The notes beneath the pieces were generated by a model. The model ran no database searches. It worked only from the letters and a program-made list of their open reading frames with translations, and was not told the DNA's origin. Positions 56,178-63,792 of a stretch of 64,000 bases of DNA are shown here, one piece after another (the stretch's first letter is position 1; each line of letters opens with the position of its first letter). Source of the DNA: Lachnospiraceae bacterium (GTDB taxonomy: Bacteria > Bacillota > Clostridia > Lachnospirales > Lachnospiraceae); assembly GCA_017427415.1 (NCBI GenBank), contig JAFRSU010000068.1, positions 1 to 64,000 on the forward strand. The letters run 5' to 3'. Both the position numbers and the translations under genes were made by a program.

Positions 56178-56696
56178 CTATTCTTCGCGCCTTAACTTGT
56201 CATAGAATTCCTTATATCTGTCATTATGTGTTTTAATGGCAAGATCGGAATCCAGGTACTCGATAAGTCCTGCCCTGTCAACCCATTTATACTCTGTGGT
56301 CTCGCCCTCCTGGAGCACTATGGAATCCTTGGGGCAGTCCGTTATGACAAGATACGAATAAAACATGCTGTGGCTCATTTCTCTACGGGTATGGCTGATA
56401 AAAATGAACTCATCCGCTTTGATCCCTGTTTCCTCAAACAGTTCTCTTTTTGCACAGTCAATGGGTGATTCCCCGGATAGCGCAGATCCGCCCGCACTTG
56501 CTTCCCAGTATCCCGGATATACATCCTTTTCAGGGTGTCTTTTGGTCAGAAGATATGTCCCGTCTGTATGCTGCACCAGTATATCGCATACCATATGATA
56601 TCTTCCGTCGGGAATCTTATTATAGTTTCCGGGAATCCTCTCCCAGGTTTCACCTGTTCTCTCGTCATTTACATCATACAGATCCCATATTTCCAT
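56178..56696 (-). CDS. NUDIX hydrolase
   Basis: 172 residues with the Nudix box GGSALSGESPIDCAKRELFEETGI (written in two parts: GGSALSGESPI and DCAKRELFEETGI) matching GX5EX7REUXEEXGU. The N-terminus MEIWDLYDVNDERTGETWER resembles isopentenyl-diphosphate-isomerase-like Nudix proteins. Hydrolyses a nucleoside diphosphate-linked substrate, or isomerises; specificity unclear. AGGAG lies inside the racemase gene end, so the two are cotranscribed. Confidence 0.88.
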   Translation of the reverse strand: MEIWDLYDVNDERTGETWERIPGNYNKIPDGRYHMVCDILVQHTDGTYLLTKRHPEKDVYPGYWEASAGGSALSGESPIDCAKRELFEETGIKADEFIFISHTRREMSHSMFYSYLVITDCPKDSIVLQEGETTEYKWVDRAGLIEYLDSDLAIKTHNDRYKEFYDKLRREE

Positions 56697-56700
56697 CGTT

Positions 56701-57411
56701 TTATCTCCTATCGATCATTGCCATATCTATTAGTTTCCTGATGTGTATCTCAACACTATCCAGGCAGTCAACCGGACAATTATCATTGTTCAGCAGTAAG
56801 GGGAGTTCCGTACAACCCAGGATAACCGCTTCTATCCCCTGTTCCTTTTTCATCTTTTCTATGATAGTCTGAAATTCCTTTAAAGTACTTTCTTTAACTA
56901 TGCCTAGTTCGAGTTCTTCAAGGATTCTCTTTGCTATCAGATCCCTGTCAGTTTTTTCCGGAACACAAACTTCCACACCTGCTTCTAAAAGGTCTTTTTT
57001 CATATAGTCCTGTTCCATGGTAAAGATGGTCCCCAGAAGCCCTACCTTTTTATAACCCCTTTTTGTTACTTCTTCGCATACCGCTTTGGGAATACTTACC
57101 AGTTTTACACCGGACTTTTTCTCGATCTCTTCCAAAACAACATGCATGGTCACTGCAGTAAGCGATATCACTTCTGATCCGCAGTTCTTTAAATATGTGA
57201 CTTTCTCTGCGAGATAATCTGCCAGTCCCACCATATCCGAGCTTTCCATATATCTCCAGGCTTTTCTGAAATTCACGCTTTCAATCGCGATGTCAGGCAT
57301 CTCTTTTCCACAGGTCTGCTTATCTATCCTTTGATTAAGTTCCTTATAATATGAAAGTGTGGACTCCGGTCCTGTCCCGCCTATAAGACCAATCTTCTTC
57401 AATTTTTGCAT
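56701..57411 (-). CDS. Aspartate/glutamate racemase family protein
   Basis: 236 residues. The N-terminus IGLIGGTGPESTLSYYKELN and the second catalytic region VILGCTELPLLL are typical. The first catalytic cysteine (usually CNTxH) is replaced by a threonine segment, LTAVTMH. A Thr/Cys pair is known for the E. coli broad L-Asp/Glu racemase YgeA, so activity is plausible with L-substrate bias. GGAGG site before the ATG. Confidence 0.88.
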   Translation of the reverse strand: MQKLKKIGLIGGTGPESTLSYYKELNQRIDKQTCGKEMPDIAIESVNFRKAWRYMESSDMVGLADYLAEKVTYLKNCGSEVISLTAVTMHVVLEEIEKKSGVKLVSIPKAVCEEVTKRGYKKVGLLGTIFTMEQDYMKKDLLEAGVEVCVPEKTDRDLIAKRILEELELGIVKESTLKEFQTIIEKMKKEQGIEAVILGCTELPLLLNNDNCPVDCLDSVEIHIRKLIDMAMIDRR

Positions 57412-57437
57412 ATTTCCTCCAAAATATCAACAGCGAA

Positions 57438-57468
57438 GTGTGACAAGAGAACCGTCCCCCTGTCACAC
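57438..57468. repeat. Hairpin with a GAACCGTCCC-type loop (family B)
   Basis: GTGTGACA and TGTCACAC arms around AGAGAACCGTCCCCC. Confidence 0.85.
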
Positions 57469-57474
57469 TCCGGT

Positions 57475-57990
57475 TTATAATACTTTCTGCATCCAGATAA
57501 GGTCATACCATCTGTCAAACTTTTTCCCGACGGCTTTCATATTTGCCACTTCGATATAGCCCTCTTTTGTATGAAACTTTATGCTGTCGTGTGTAAGATA
57601 TTCGTCTTCATTTTCAATATATGCAATTCCTGCAAGAAGATTGACTATTCCTTGACTTTTAAGTCTTTTTTCAAGCTCCCTGTATAGCAGTGCTCCTACA
57701 CCCTGCCTGCGGCAATCCTTATCTATGTATATGGATGTCATTGCTGTCCAATCATATGCTTCGCGCGTACTGTATGCACTTGCATATGCATATCCCAGCA
57801 CCTGACCGTCCTTCTCGCAGACAAGATAGGGATATTTTTTTGTATACTCCCGTATTCTGTTTTCAAACTCTTCTATGGTCGGCACATGGTATTCAAATGA
57901 TACTGCCGTATTCAACACATAATGTGAGTATATTTCGACCAGCCTTTTCGCATCTGAAATCCTGACATCTCTGATAATATATTCGCCCAT
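57475..57990 (-). CDS. GNAT acetyltransferase, phosphinothricin-acetyltransferase-like
   Basis: 171 residues. MGEYIIRDVRISDAKRLVEIYSHYVLNTAVSFEYHVPT at the start and SIYIDKDCRRQGVGALLYRELEKRL (CoA site) are those of the Pat/YncA subfamily, which acetylates phosphinothricin or methionine sulfoximine-like amines. Ends just inside the family B hairpin region. Confidence 0.88.
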   Translation of the reverse strand: MGEYIIRDVRISDAKRLVEIYSHYVLNTAVSFEYHVPTIEEFENRIREYTKKYPYLVCEKDGQVLGYAYASAYSTREAYDWTAMTSIYIDKDCRRQGVGALLYRELEKRLKSQGIVNLLAGIAYIENEDEYLTHDSIKFHTKEGYIEVANMKAVGKKFDRWYDLIWMQKVL

Positions 57991-58027
57991 ATGTTTATCT
58001 CTTTCCTATTGTTCTGAATATTTGGAA

Positions 58028-58056
58028 TGGACCACTAACCACGTCCCCCCGGTCCA
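58028..58056. repeat. Family B hairpin overlapping the end of the C_GCAxxG gene
   Basis: TGGACC and GGTCCA arms, loop with CCACGTCCCCCC; an outer stem TTTGGAA/TTCCAAA extends it. The repeat encodes the last residues of the neighbouring protein. Confidence 0.7.
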
Positions 58057-58484
58057 CATATTTCTTCCAAAATATCAACTGCATTTGCTACCATCTTGGG
58101 ACAGAAGTCAATGAACAGTTTATTGTCCCTTGCATATTGTACGCCTTCAGGTGTCCTTATATCGCAGCCTAGTAATTCATTACATATATAGGAGCCGCCT
58201 TTCTCAGCAAACTTCTTCATCATTTCATCATTGACTGCATTAGCACGCTGCCTGCTTATCAAATCCTCCTTGTCGGTCTGGCCATATTTTAGCCCCAACA
58301 CCATCAATGCCCCCGTACATGCACCGCACACCTCTCCTTTTCGCATGCCGGAACCAAAGCAGGCGCCAAGCTTTAATGCCTGTTCTTCCGTTATCCCGCA
58401 TTCATCGGCGAATGCCGCAAGCACTGCCTGAGAACAATGAAATTTATCTGCAAATAATTGTAATGCTTTTTCTTTATGTGTCAT
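58035..58484 (-). CDS. C_GCAxxG_C_C-family redox-active-looking protein
   Basis: 149 residues from the ATG at 58484; the longer frame lacks a site. The cysteine pattern (HCSQAVLAAF, then GEVCGACTGALMVLG, a later YICNELLGCD and FCPKMVANAV) defines the C_GCAxxG_C_C family, possibly metal- or cluster-binding, function unknown. The tail GPGGRG is read from the overlapping hairpin repeat. Confidence 0.82.
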   Translation of the reverse strand: MTHKEKALQLFADKFHCSQAVLAAFADECGITEEQALKLGACFGSGMRKGEVCGACTGALMVLGLKYGQTDKEDLISRQRANAVNDEMMKKFAEKGGSYICNELLGCDIRTPEGVQYARDNKLFIDFCPKMVANAVDILEEICGPGGRG

Positions 58485-58512
58485 AATCCTATACTCTTTC
58501 AGTCTTATCAGT

Positions 58513-59039
58513 CTACCTTTTGCGGCAGATGTAGAGCAGATGGTTGGTACAACCAAGTAATTCCCTCTTCTCTGCTATGGCCAGATACCATTTGCAAAAT
58601 GCTTCAAAATCTTTGTCCGAGATGGAGAAATCAGCTCTGTCTTCGATAGGTTCTAGTATCCCGTCCACTCCTGCGGTGGTTATCCACTGTACAGGTTTTG
58701 TTTCAAATAGAGCCTCAAATTCCGGTACCTCATATCCGGTAAACAACTGCTCTTTGAAATGTTTCACCTTATAATCTTCAGTGAAGTTTTCTTCCTCTCC
58801 TGCTTCCCAGTTACCCTGAAAATAGTTTGCATACATGATAGCATAAACCGATATAAATGCAAAGAGTATCTCCCCGTACCGGCTCCTATTTCAAGGACCT
58901 TTGTTCCTGGTCCGGCATATTTATGAACGTAAGCCATTGTCGTAGCATATTCAAGCTGCCCGTGTCTTGACCTTGTTAATCTGTCTTCTTCCTTGTTTTC
59001 TTTATAAAAACCGCTGACAATCTCTTCACGTGTACTCAT
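58513..59039 (-). pseudogene. SAM methyltransferase gene with an internal deletion and frameshift
   Basis: The 5' part (from ATG 59039) reads to the SAM motif I VLEIGAGTGRYSL. Then the frame breaks near 58865. In the next frame the sequence resumes with FAFISVYAIMYANYFQGNWE and runs to HLLYICRKR at 58513. Family members carry about 80-100 residues between these points (motifs II-IV), so they are deleted here. The remaining pieces cannot make a working enzyme. A GNAT gene lies upstream and the C_GCAxxG gene downstream. Confidence 0.85.
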
Positions 59040-59049
59040 GTACTCCCTC

Positions 59050-59604
59050 CTAACTCATTTCTCTGATCATAAAGTACTCGTTACGATATGTACCGTCCTT
59101 CAAACGAATCGCATTTGGTTTTATTCCCGCTATCCTGAATCCCATTTTTTCATAGAGAGCTCTGGCACGGCTGTTTCCCTCGACAAACTCCAGCTCCATC
59201 TGGGTAATGTTCTCGTTCTCCTCTGCGATTTTGATCATTTCCTGGAAAAGCCTTGTACCGATACCCTGATTCCAAAATTCCTTAAGCAATGCTATCGCTA
59301 CGCTTGCTCTGTGTCTTACCTTAAGTCCTGTCTTCCATACAATCTGACAGTTTCCTGCTACTTTTCCCTCTACTACACATACAAGCATTGCCTCATTTTC
59401 AGCTGCATTTATACGGTCGAAAAGTGCCTTTTCGCCCTCAGGCGTGTATTTGCTGCATTCTTCAGGGTAACGCAATATGAACTCGGTTTCTCCGGCCGAG
59501 ATATACAGATAGTCAAGCATCCCCTGTATATCCTCATCTTTTGGGCTTCTTATAATTGCATGTCTTCCGTCTTTTAACGTAAACTCTATATCTTTTATTA
59601 TCAT
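59050..59604 (-). CDS. GNAT-family acetyltransferase
   Basis: 184 residues from the ATG at 59604, which has AAGGAG 7 nt upstream. The CoA motif is LLKEFWNQGIGTRLFQEMIK, then ARALYEKMGFRIAG near the end. Closest by pattern to RimI/RimL-like N-acetyltransferases; substrate unknown. Confidence 0.88.
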   Translation of the reverse strand: MIIKDIEFTLKDGRHAIIRSPKDEDIQGMLDYLYISAGETEFILRYPEECSKYTPEGEKALFDRINAAENEAMLVCVVEGKVAGNCQIVWKTGLKVRHRASVAIALLKEFWNQGIGTRLFQEMIKIAEENENITQMELEFVEGNSRARALYEKMGFRIAGIKPNAIRLKDGTYRNEYFMIREMS

Positions 59605-59634
59605 ATAAAACTCCTTTTTCCCCATGTGGAAAGC

Positions 59635-60687
59635 TTAAAGCTTCAGCTCATAATCTATAAGTGTCATGTTATCATTTATGATCTTCTCCTCACCGACACG
59701 TACAAATCCACATTTCTCATACAAATGGCAGTTCGCCGGCTCCTGAAGGATGGTTTCAAGCTTCCAGGTAGTCACTTCAGGAAGCATCTCAAATGCCTTC
59801 CTGATAGCTACATATCCCATCCCTTTATTCTGATACTTAGGGAGAATAAACAGCGGGCTGATGAACGCCACTTTTTTCTCATCCGGATCGTTATGTCCTA
59901 TATTTATAGCTCCCACACGGGCTCCGTCCTTTACTATAAAATAGTATTTTCTGTTGGGACGTGCTGCTCTGCCGCGTACACGATCTATAGACTCTATGGC
60001 AGGCGAACCTTCATCATGATATTTCTCGTAGAGCGGCATGAAACTCTCTATCTGCATCTCATACATCTGAGGTATCTCATCCTCACGGACCTCCTCTAAT
60101 TTCATACGTGCCATAAGCTCTGTATTGCTGACGCTTGGAAGATTGAAATGCTTTTTTATCATGGCCGCCACTTCTGCCGGCTCCAGGTTAGTATTATCTA
60201 TTTTTATATAGTTTTTAAAATTTATCTCTCCGTCCAGACTTACCAGGCGATACTTCGTCTCTTCCCTTATCATCCTGTCCTGTGAGAGAACTATATCACG
60301 TTTTGATGCCTTGTTTTTCAATCTGTTCTCGGTTTTATTTCTCTCAATTCTGACATCTCTGTCTGCCACAAGCTCCACATAGTATACGGTTCCGCCGGTA
60401 GCCTCAAATTTATTAGTAAGGTAATCCACATAATCCCAGTCCGACTGAAGGTCAAATGCCCACATGTAGGTAAAGATCATGCCGGTATACTTCGTATTCA
60501 TAAATGCATCAAATATATCATCACGCAGCTTGTTAACAACTGCTCCCTCATATTTTCCGAATATCTCAATCACCGGCTCTATCATCATATGATTATGAAA
60601 CAGTCTGTAATCCGTTATCTTCATCAGCTCCTGCCCGACCGTCATTTTTCCGACGGCTCCGGCGCCTATCAATATTATTAAGTTCAT
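59635..60687 (-). CDS. P-loop kinase-like domain fused to a GNAT domain
   Basis: 350 residues. About 1-180 is a P-loop NTPase of the shikimate/nucleotide-kinase fold, with Walker A LIGAGAVGKMTVGQEL and a later basic lid-like stretch (RIERNKTENRLKNKASKRD). About 190-350 is a GNAT domain with ISPLFILPKYQNKGMGYVAIRKAF and HLYEKCGFVRVGEE. Both active sites look intact. The fusion suggests consecutive modification (phosphorylation and acetylation) of a small amine such as an aminoglycoside-like compound, but that is a guess. Strong AAGGAG before the ATG. Confidence 0.82.
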   Translation of the reverse strand: MNLIILIGAGAVGKMTVGQELMKITDYRLFHNHMMIEPVIEIFGKYEGAVVNKLRDDIFDAFMNTKYTGMIFTYMWAFDLQSDWDYVDYLTNKFEATGGTVYYVELVADRDVRIERNKTENRLKNKASKRDIVLSQDRMIREETKYRLVSLDGEINFKNYIKIDNTNLEPAEVAAMIKKHFNLPSVSNTELMARMKLEEVREDEIPQMYEMQIESFMPLYEKYHDEGSPAIESIDRVRGRAARPNRKYYFIVKDGARVGAINIGHNDPDEKKVAFISPLFILPKYQNKGMGYVAIRKAFEMLPEVTTWKLETILQEPANCHLYEKCGFVRVGEEKIINDNMTLIDYELKL

Positions 60688-60708
60688 GTTTGCTCCTTTT
60701 GTTTTTTA

Positions 60709-60755
60709 CACCTCATCCGCCCCTTCGGGGCACCTTCCCCTCAAGGGGAAGGCTT
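60709..60755. repeat. CTTCG-loop hairpin repeat (family A)
   Basis: CACCTCATCC lead, GCCC-CTTCG-GGGC hairpin, then CCTTCCCC-TCAA-GGGGAAGG. Confidence 0.85.
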
Positions 60756-60756
60756 A

Positions 60757-61278
60757 TCAGTCAGTAAAATCTCTACGATATAATTTCGACTTGAATTTAG
60801 CACTCTTATCCATTTTCTCGTATTCGTGGTCTCCGACACAGTGCATTCCGAGTTTTTCCATTACCCTTCTGCTCTTGTTGTTTTCCTCTGCGAATTCGCC
60901 GATGATAGCTTTGACAGGTCTGATTTTCCGGATCTCTTTTATAATTCCTTCCATGGCTTCAACCGCATATCCGTGTCCCCACTGGTCTGCACGGATGTTG
61001 TAACCGATCGTCCATGCATCCTTTTCAGGTACGTAAACCAGGCCTCCCTGACCTATGAGTTCACCGGTTTCTTTCAGAGTAAATCCAAGATCGTAGTTAT
61101 CCGGATCGTCCAGATTTCTGCTTTCAAGATAAGTTCTGACATCCTCTGCTTTTGTGTAGAGGGGATAGATCATATATTTATTTACATTTGGATCGCCGCA
61201 CCACTTAAAAGCTGCTTCATAATCATCAGGTACTACGGGTCTTAATATAAGTCTTTCTGTTTCTATCGTTACTCTCAT
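60757..61278 (-). CDS. RimJ/RimL-like GNAT acetyltransferase
   Basis: 173 residues from the ATG at 61278 (AGAGG 9 nt upstream). METERLILRP-type start (MRVTIETERLILRPVVPDDY), then TIGYNIRADQWGHGYAVEAMEGII and NNKSRRVMEKLGM, the RimJ/RimL pattern. Cotranscribed with the 61304 gene, whose end overlaps its ribosome site region. Confidence 0.88.
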   Translation of the reverse strand: MRVTIETERLILRPVVPDDYEAAFKWCGDPNVNKYMIYPLYTKAEDVRTYLESRNLDDPDNYDLGFTLKETGELIGQGGLVYVPEKDAWTIGYNIRADQWGHGYAVEAMEGIIKEIRKIRPVKAIIGEFAEENNKSRRVMEKLGMHCVGDHEYEKMDKSAKFKSKLYRRDFTD

Positions 61279-61303
61279 AATATTGTCCTCTCTGATCTGT
61301 TTT

Positions 61304-61717
61304 TTATTCATCTTCACATAAAACCGTATTAATCTTTACATCGGCTCTCTGGTTCTTCACCGCTATCTGAAATTCATCTTCATATATCACTTCACCGGGA
61401 ATTTCATCGACTTCCGACTTATATAATTGCACTCCGTATTTTTTTGCCATAGCCCTGTAAAACGTCATCTGTTTATATATATCATTTCCCTTTTCGTTAT
61501 CCTTAAACCAGGTGATGGCTCCTTCGGGATTCCCCTGTTCATAATATGGCGGTACAGGGAGCACTTCTTCAAAATATTCCCTGTTTTTCCAGTATTCTTT
61601 TATTTCTTCTTCATTCATGGTATTATCATCCACCAGCTTCCACACGGCTGTAAAAATGCCTCTGGGCTGTTGAGTCATATATGCTATATCTGCCATATGT
61701 ACCCTGTAATACTTCAT
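61304..61717 (-). CDS. Hypothetical protein, 137 residues
   Basis: No family recognised. The sequence begins MKYYRVHMADIAYMTQQPRGIFTAVWKLV, has WFKDNEKGNDIYKQMTFYRAMAKKYG in the middle and an acidic end. Soluble, no cysteine pattern, length typical of small stand-alone domains. AGGAGG before the ATG, and it continues into the RimJ/RimL-like gene. Confidence 0.75.
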   Translation of the reverse strand: MKYYRVHMADIAYMTQQPRGIFTAVWKLVDDNTMNEEEIKEYWKNREYFEEVLPVPPYYEQGNPEGAITWFKDNEKGNDIYKQMTFYRAMAKKYGVQLYKSEVDEIPGEVIYEDEFQIAVKNQRADVKINTVLCEDE

Positions 61718-61768
61718 CAGTAATCCTCCTAATTCAAACCGAGAACTTTCCCAGCCATTAATCCTCCA

Positions 61769-61800
61769 AATCGATCAGAGAACCGTCCCTCTGATTGATT
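61769..61800. repeat. Hairpin with an AGAACCGTCCCT loop (family B)
   Basis: AATCGATCAG and CTGATTGATT arms, complete if one G-T pair is allowed, which favours pairing at the RNA level. Confidence 0.85.
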
Positions 61801-61813
61801 CTTCGGTTGATAT

Positions 61814-61845
61814 AAAAAAACCACCTATCCGGAAAAGATAGGTGG
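61814..61845 (-). terminator. Terminator of the small 62.1-kb transcript
   Basis: CCACCTATC and GATAGGTGG arms, 7-nt loop, followed by seven T on the minus strand. Confidence 0.92.
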
Positions 61846-61872
61846 CAAGTATTATAATACTATACTCGTATT

Positions 61873-62058
61873 CTATGCTTCTCCGTAACCTGTAACTTCA
61901 CACACGCCTCTAAAACCATGCGCGTAAATCTGGTTCATGGTTTCATAATTAATGTATGAAGGCTTGGTCACGAATCTGCTCATAAAACATACCTTGTCGC
62001 AGGCAGGATATACATCAACGCTGTGCCTGCTACGGCATTGATGACAGTCTGAAATCAA
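61873..62058 (-). CDS. Possible small cysteine-containing peptide
   Basis: A 61-codon frame from TTG 62058 (MISDCHQCRSRHSVDVYPACDKVCF...), or 36 residues from ATG 61983 (MSRFVTKPSYINYE to EVTGYGEA). The best ribosome site before the ATG is a weak AAGG at 8 nt. The only good site (AGAGG, near 62072) serves a different, 11-codon frame. The unit has its own promoter and terminator, so it may be a small RNA instead of a coding gene. No family recognised. Confidence 0.35.
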   Translation of the reverse strand: MISDCHQCRSRHSVDVYPACDKVCFMSRFVTKPSYINYETMNQIYAHGFRGVCEVTGYGEA

Positions 62059-62096
62059 CTTTCAAACTATTGTCCTCTTTCAAAAATATTGGGTAT

Positions 62097-62125
62097 AGGA
62101 TACTACTTCTGCTTTTTATTGTCAA
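62097..62125 (-). promoter_or_regulatory. Promoter of the small transcript
   Basis: TTGACA (plus 62120-62125), 17 bp, TATCCT (62097-62102) on the minus strand. With the terminator at 61814-61845 this predicts an RNA of about 275 nt. Confidence 0.8.
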
Positions 62126-62192
62126 CCACTTTTTTTTAAAAATTTAAATTTTCTGCAAATTCATTTTCTAACCGACTGTATTTTCAGTGTTT

Positions 62193-62993
62193 TCAGCTGC
62201 CGGTGGAGCGGTAGAATCTCATGCCGCGGTAAAATAGCATTATCATAACAGCTAATACCAATGCACCTGAAAGCGGTGTGACAAAGGCTGTCCATACCGG
62301 CCATCCGTAGAGTGGCTTTCCAAGAATATATGAAGCCGGTACATGCATGGTAAGTGCAAATGGTGCAACTACTGAAAACAGTATCTTTAGTGGTCTCGGA
62401 TATATGTCTATCGGGTACTGGCAGGCACTTCGTCCGCCGTAGGTCAAGGCATTGACCAGCTCCACTGATTTTACGCTGTGTATGCAGAATATGTCTTCTA
62501 TCATGAACAGCCCCAGGATGAGCATACAGCTCATAGCTACCGACTCCAGGAGGGCTAAAACTTTCAGTACACTCCAGGAAACATCGGACATGCTGCTCCC
62601 CATAACGAGGGCAACCACGCCTACCGCTATACAGGAAATACGTCTCGGGTCCATACCGCTGCAAAGCACCTGGGTAAGTACTCCTCTGGGCCTGAGCAGC
62701 AGGGTATCAAGCTGTCCCGATCTTACCATCGAAGGGAAGTTACCGGTCACGCCTCTTCCGAAGAACTCAGTGATATAGAAGGATACTGACATCAGACCGA
62801 AAAAGAAGAACAGATTGCCGCCGATCCATTGTTTTAAGGTTTCAAAGCGGTCGATCACAAGTATCACCGCCAGCATTTCTCCGCCTTCCATCACGAGCTG
62901 CGCTAAGGTCTGCATGATAAATGAGGATGTATATTGGAGCTGGCTCTTTAGAAGCATTCCCATTGATCTTATATAGAGATGTAATGTATTCAT
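62193..62993 (-). CDS. ABC-2 type permease (second of a pair)
   Basis: 266 residues with six predicted membrane helices. The family region is FFGRGVTGNFPSMVRSGQLDTLLLRPRGVLTQVL (PF06182-type ABC-2 permeases), and Pro/Gly-rich turns close the helices. Acts with the upstream permease and ATPase as an exporter; substrate unknown. GGAGG before the ATG. Confidence 0.85.
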   Translation of the reverse strand: MNTLHLYIRSMGMLLKSQLQYTSSFIMQTLAQLVMEGGEMLAVILVIDRFETLKQWIGGNLFFFFGLMSVSFYITEFFGRGVTGNFPSMVRSGQLDTLLLRPRGVLTQVLCSGMDPRRISCIAVGVVALVMGSSMSDVSWSVLKVLALLESVAMSCMLILGLFMIEDIFCIHSVKSVELVNALTYGGRSACQYPIDIYPRPLKILFSVVAPFALTMHVPASYILGKPLYGWPVWTAFVTPLSGALVLAVMIMLFYRGMRFYRSTGS

Positions 62994-63000
62994 GTTGAGC

Positions 63001-63792
63001 TCATCCTCCCTGCACTATCATTTTCTTTCTGTTTGCCCTCCAGAACCAAACTCCCAAAAGTATCAGGATAACAGCCCAGACAGCCTGTCTTAAAAATATT
63101 AACGGTGCACCGGATACCGGATATTCTCCGGTATAAAGCCTGATCGGAGCATCCAGCAGCTGTGCATACGGCAGCATAGTTATCACCTTCTGCCAGCTGT
63201 CGGGAAATAATGTTAATGGGAGCAGGTTACCCGAAAAGGTAACCATAAGAAGATTCAGCAACCCCTGCATTCCTTTCGCATCAAGAGTCCTCATGGTAAA
63301 TCCCATAGTGATGTTCTCTAATGCACACATGCAGAGAAGACCTATTACAAGTGCTAAAATACAGGATAGAAGCCCTGCAAATGAAGTAGGCAGTACCATT
63401 CCCCACCCCTTAGGCAGCAAAAATGCCACTATCATCATAGGAATGCCTCTCATCAGACTTCCCATAAGCTTTTGTGCGGAAATTCTTATATAATAGAACC
63501 AGTACATATCAACGGGGCGGCACAGGTCATACGAGATATTACCTGTCTTTACCTTATCCCATAGATCCATATCGGTAGCTACCATCATACGGAAAAAGGC
63601 TTGTTGGAGCCATACATATGTCGTGACCTGCTCTATCGGTATGGTCTGGGCTTTGCTGTCAAACAATGCTCTGTACAACGCTACAAGTACTATCCCAAAG
63701 AACATCTGGCATATGATCCCGCCCAGCATTGCGCCTCTGTACTGCGTCTCCATCTTTAATCTCATTTTGAATACGGAAATGTAAGCTCTCAT
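63001..63792 (-). CDS. ABC-2 type permease (first of a pair)
   Basis: 263 residues, six helices, with VKTGNISYDLCRPVDMYWFYYIRISAQKLMG, the permease-ATPase coupling region typical of the family. Its ATG overlaps the stop of the ATPase gene by ATGA, and the second permease follows 7 bases after its stop. Confidence 0.85.
   Translation of the reverse strand: MRAYISVFKMRLKMETQYRGAMLGGIICQMFFGIVLVALYRALFDSKAQTIPIEQVTTYVWLQQAFFRMMVATDMDLWDKVKTGNISYDLCRPVDMYWFYYIRISAQKLMGSLMRGIPMMIVAFLLPKGWGMVLPTSFAGLLSCILALVIGLLCMCALENITMGFTMRTLDAKGMQGLLNLLMVTFSGNLLPLTLFPDSWQKVITMLPYAQLLDAPIRLYTGEYPVSGAPLIFLRQAVWAVILILLGVWFWRANRKKMIVQGG

Noticed and set aside
57438-61800. Integron attC sites
   Set aside because: The hairpins lack convincing paired GTTRRRY/RYYYAAC core sites, and no integron integrase is in the window.
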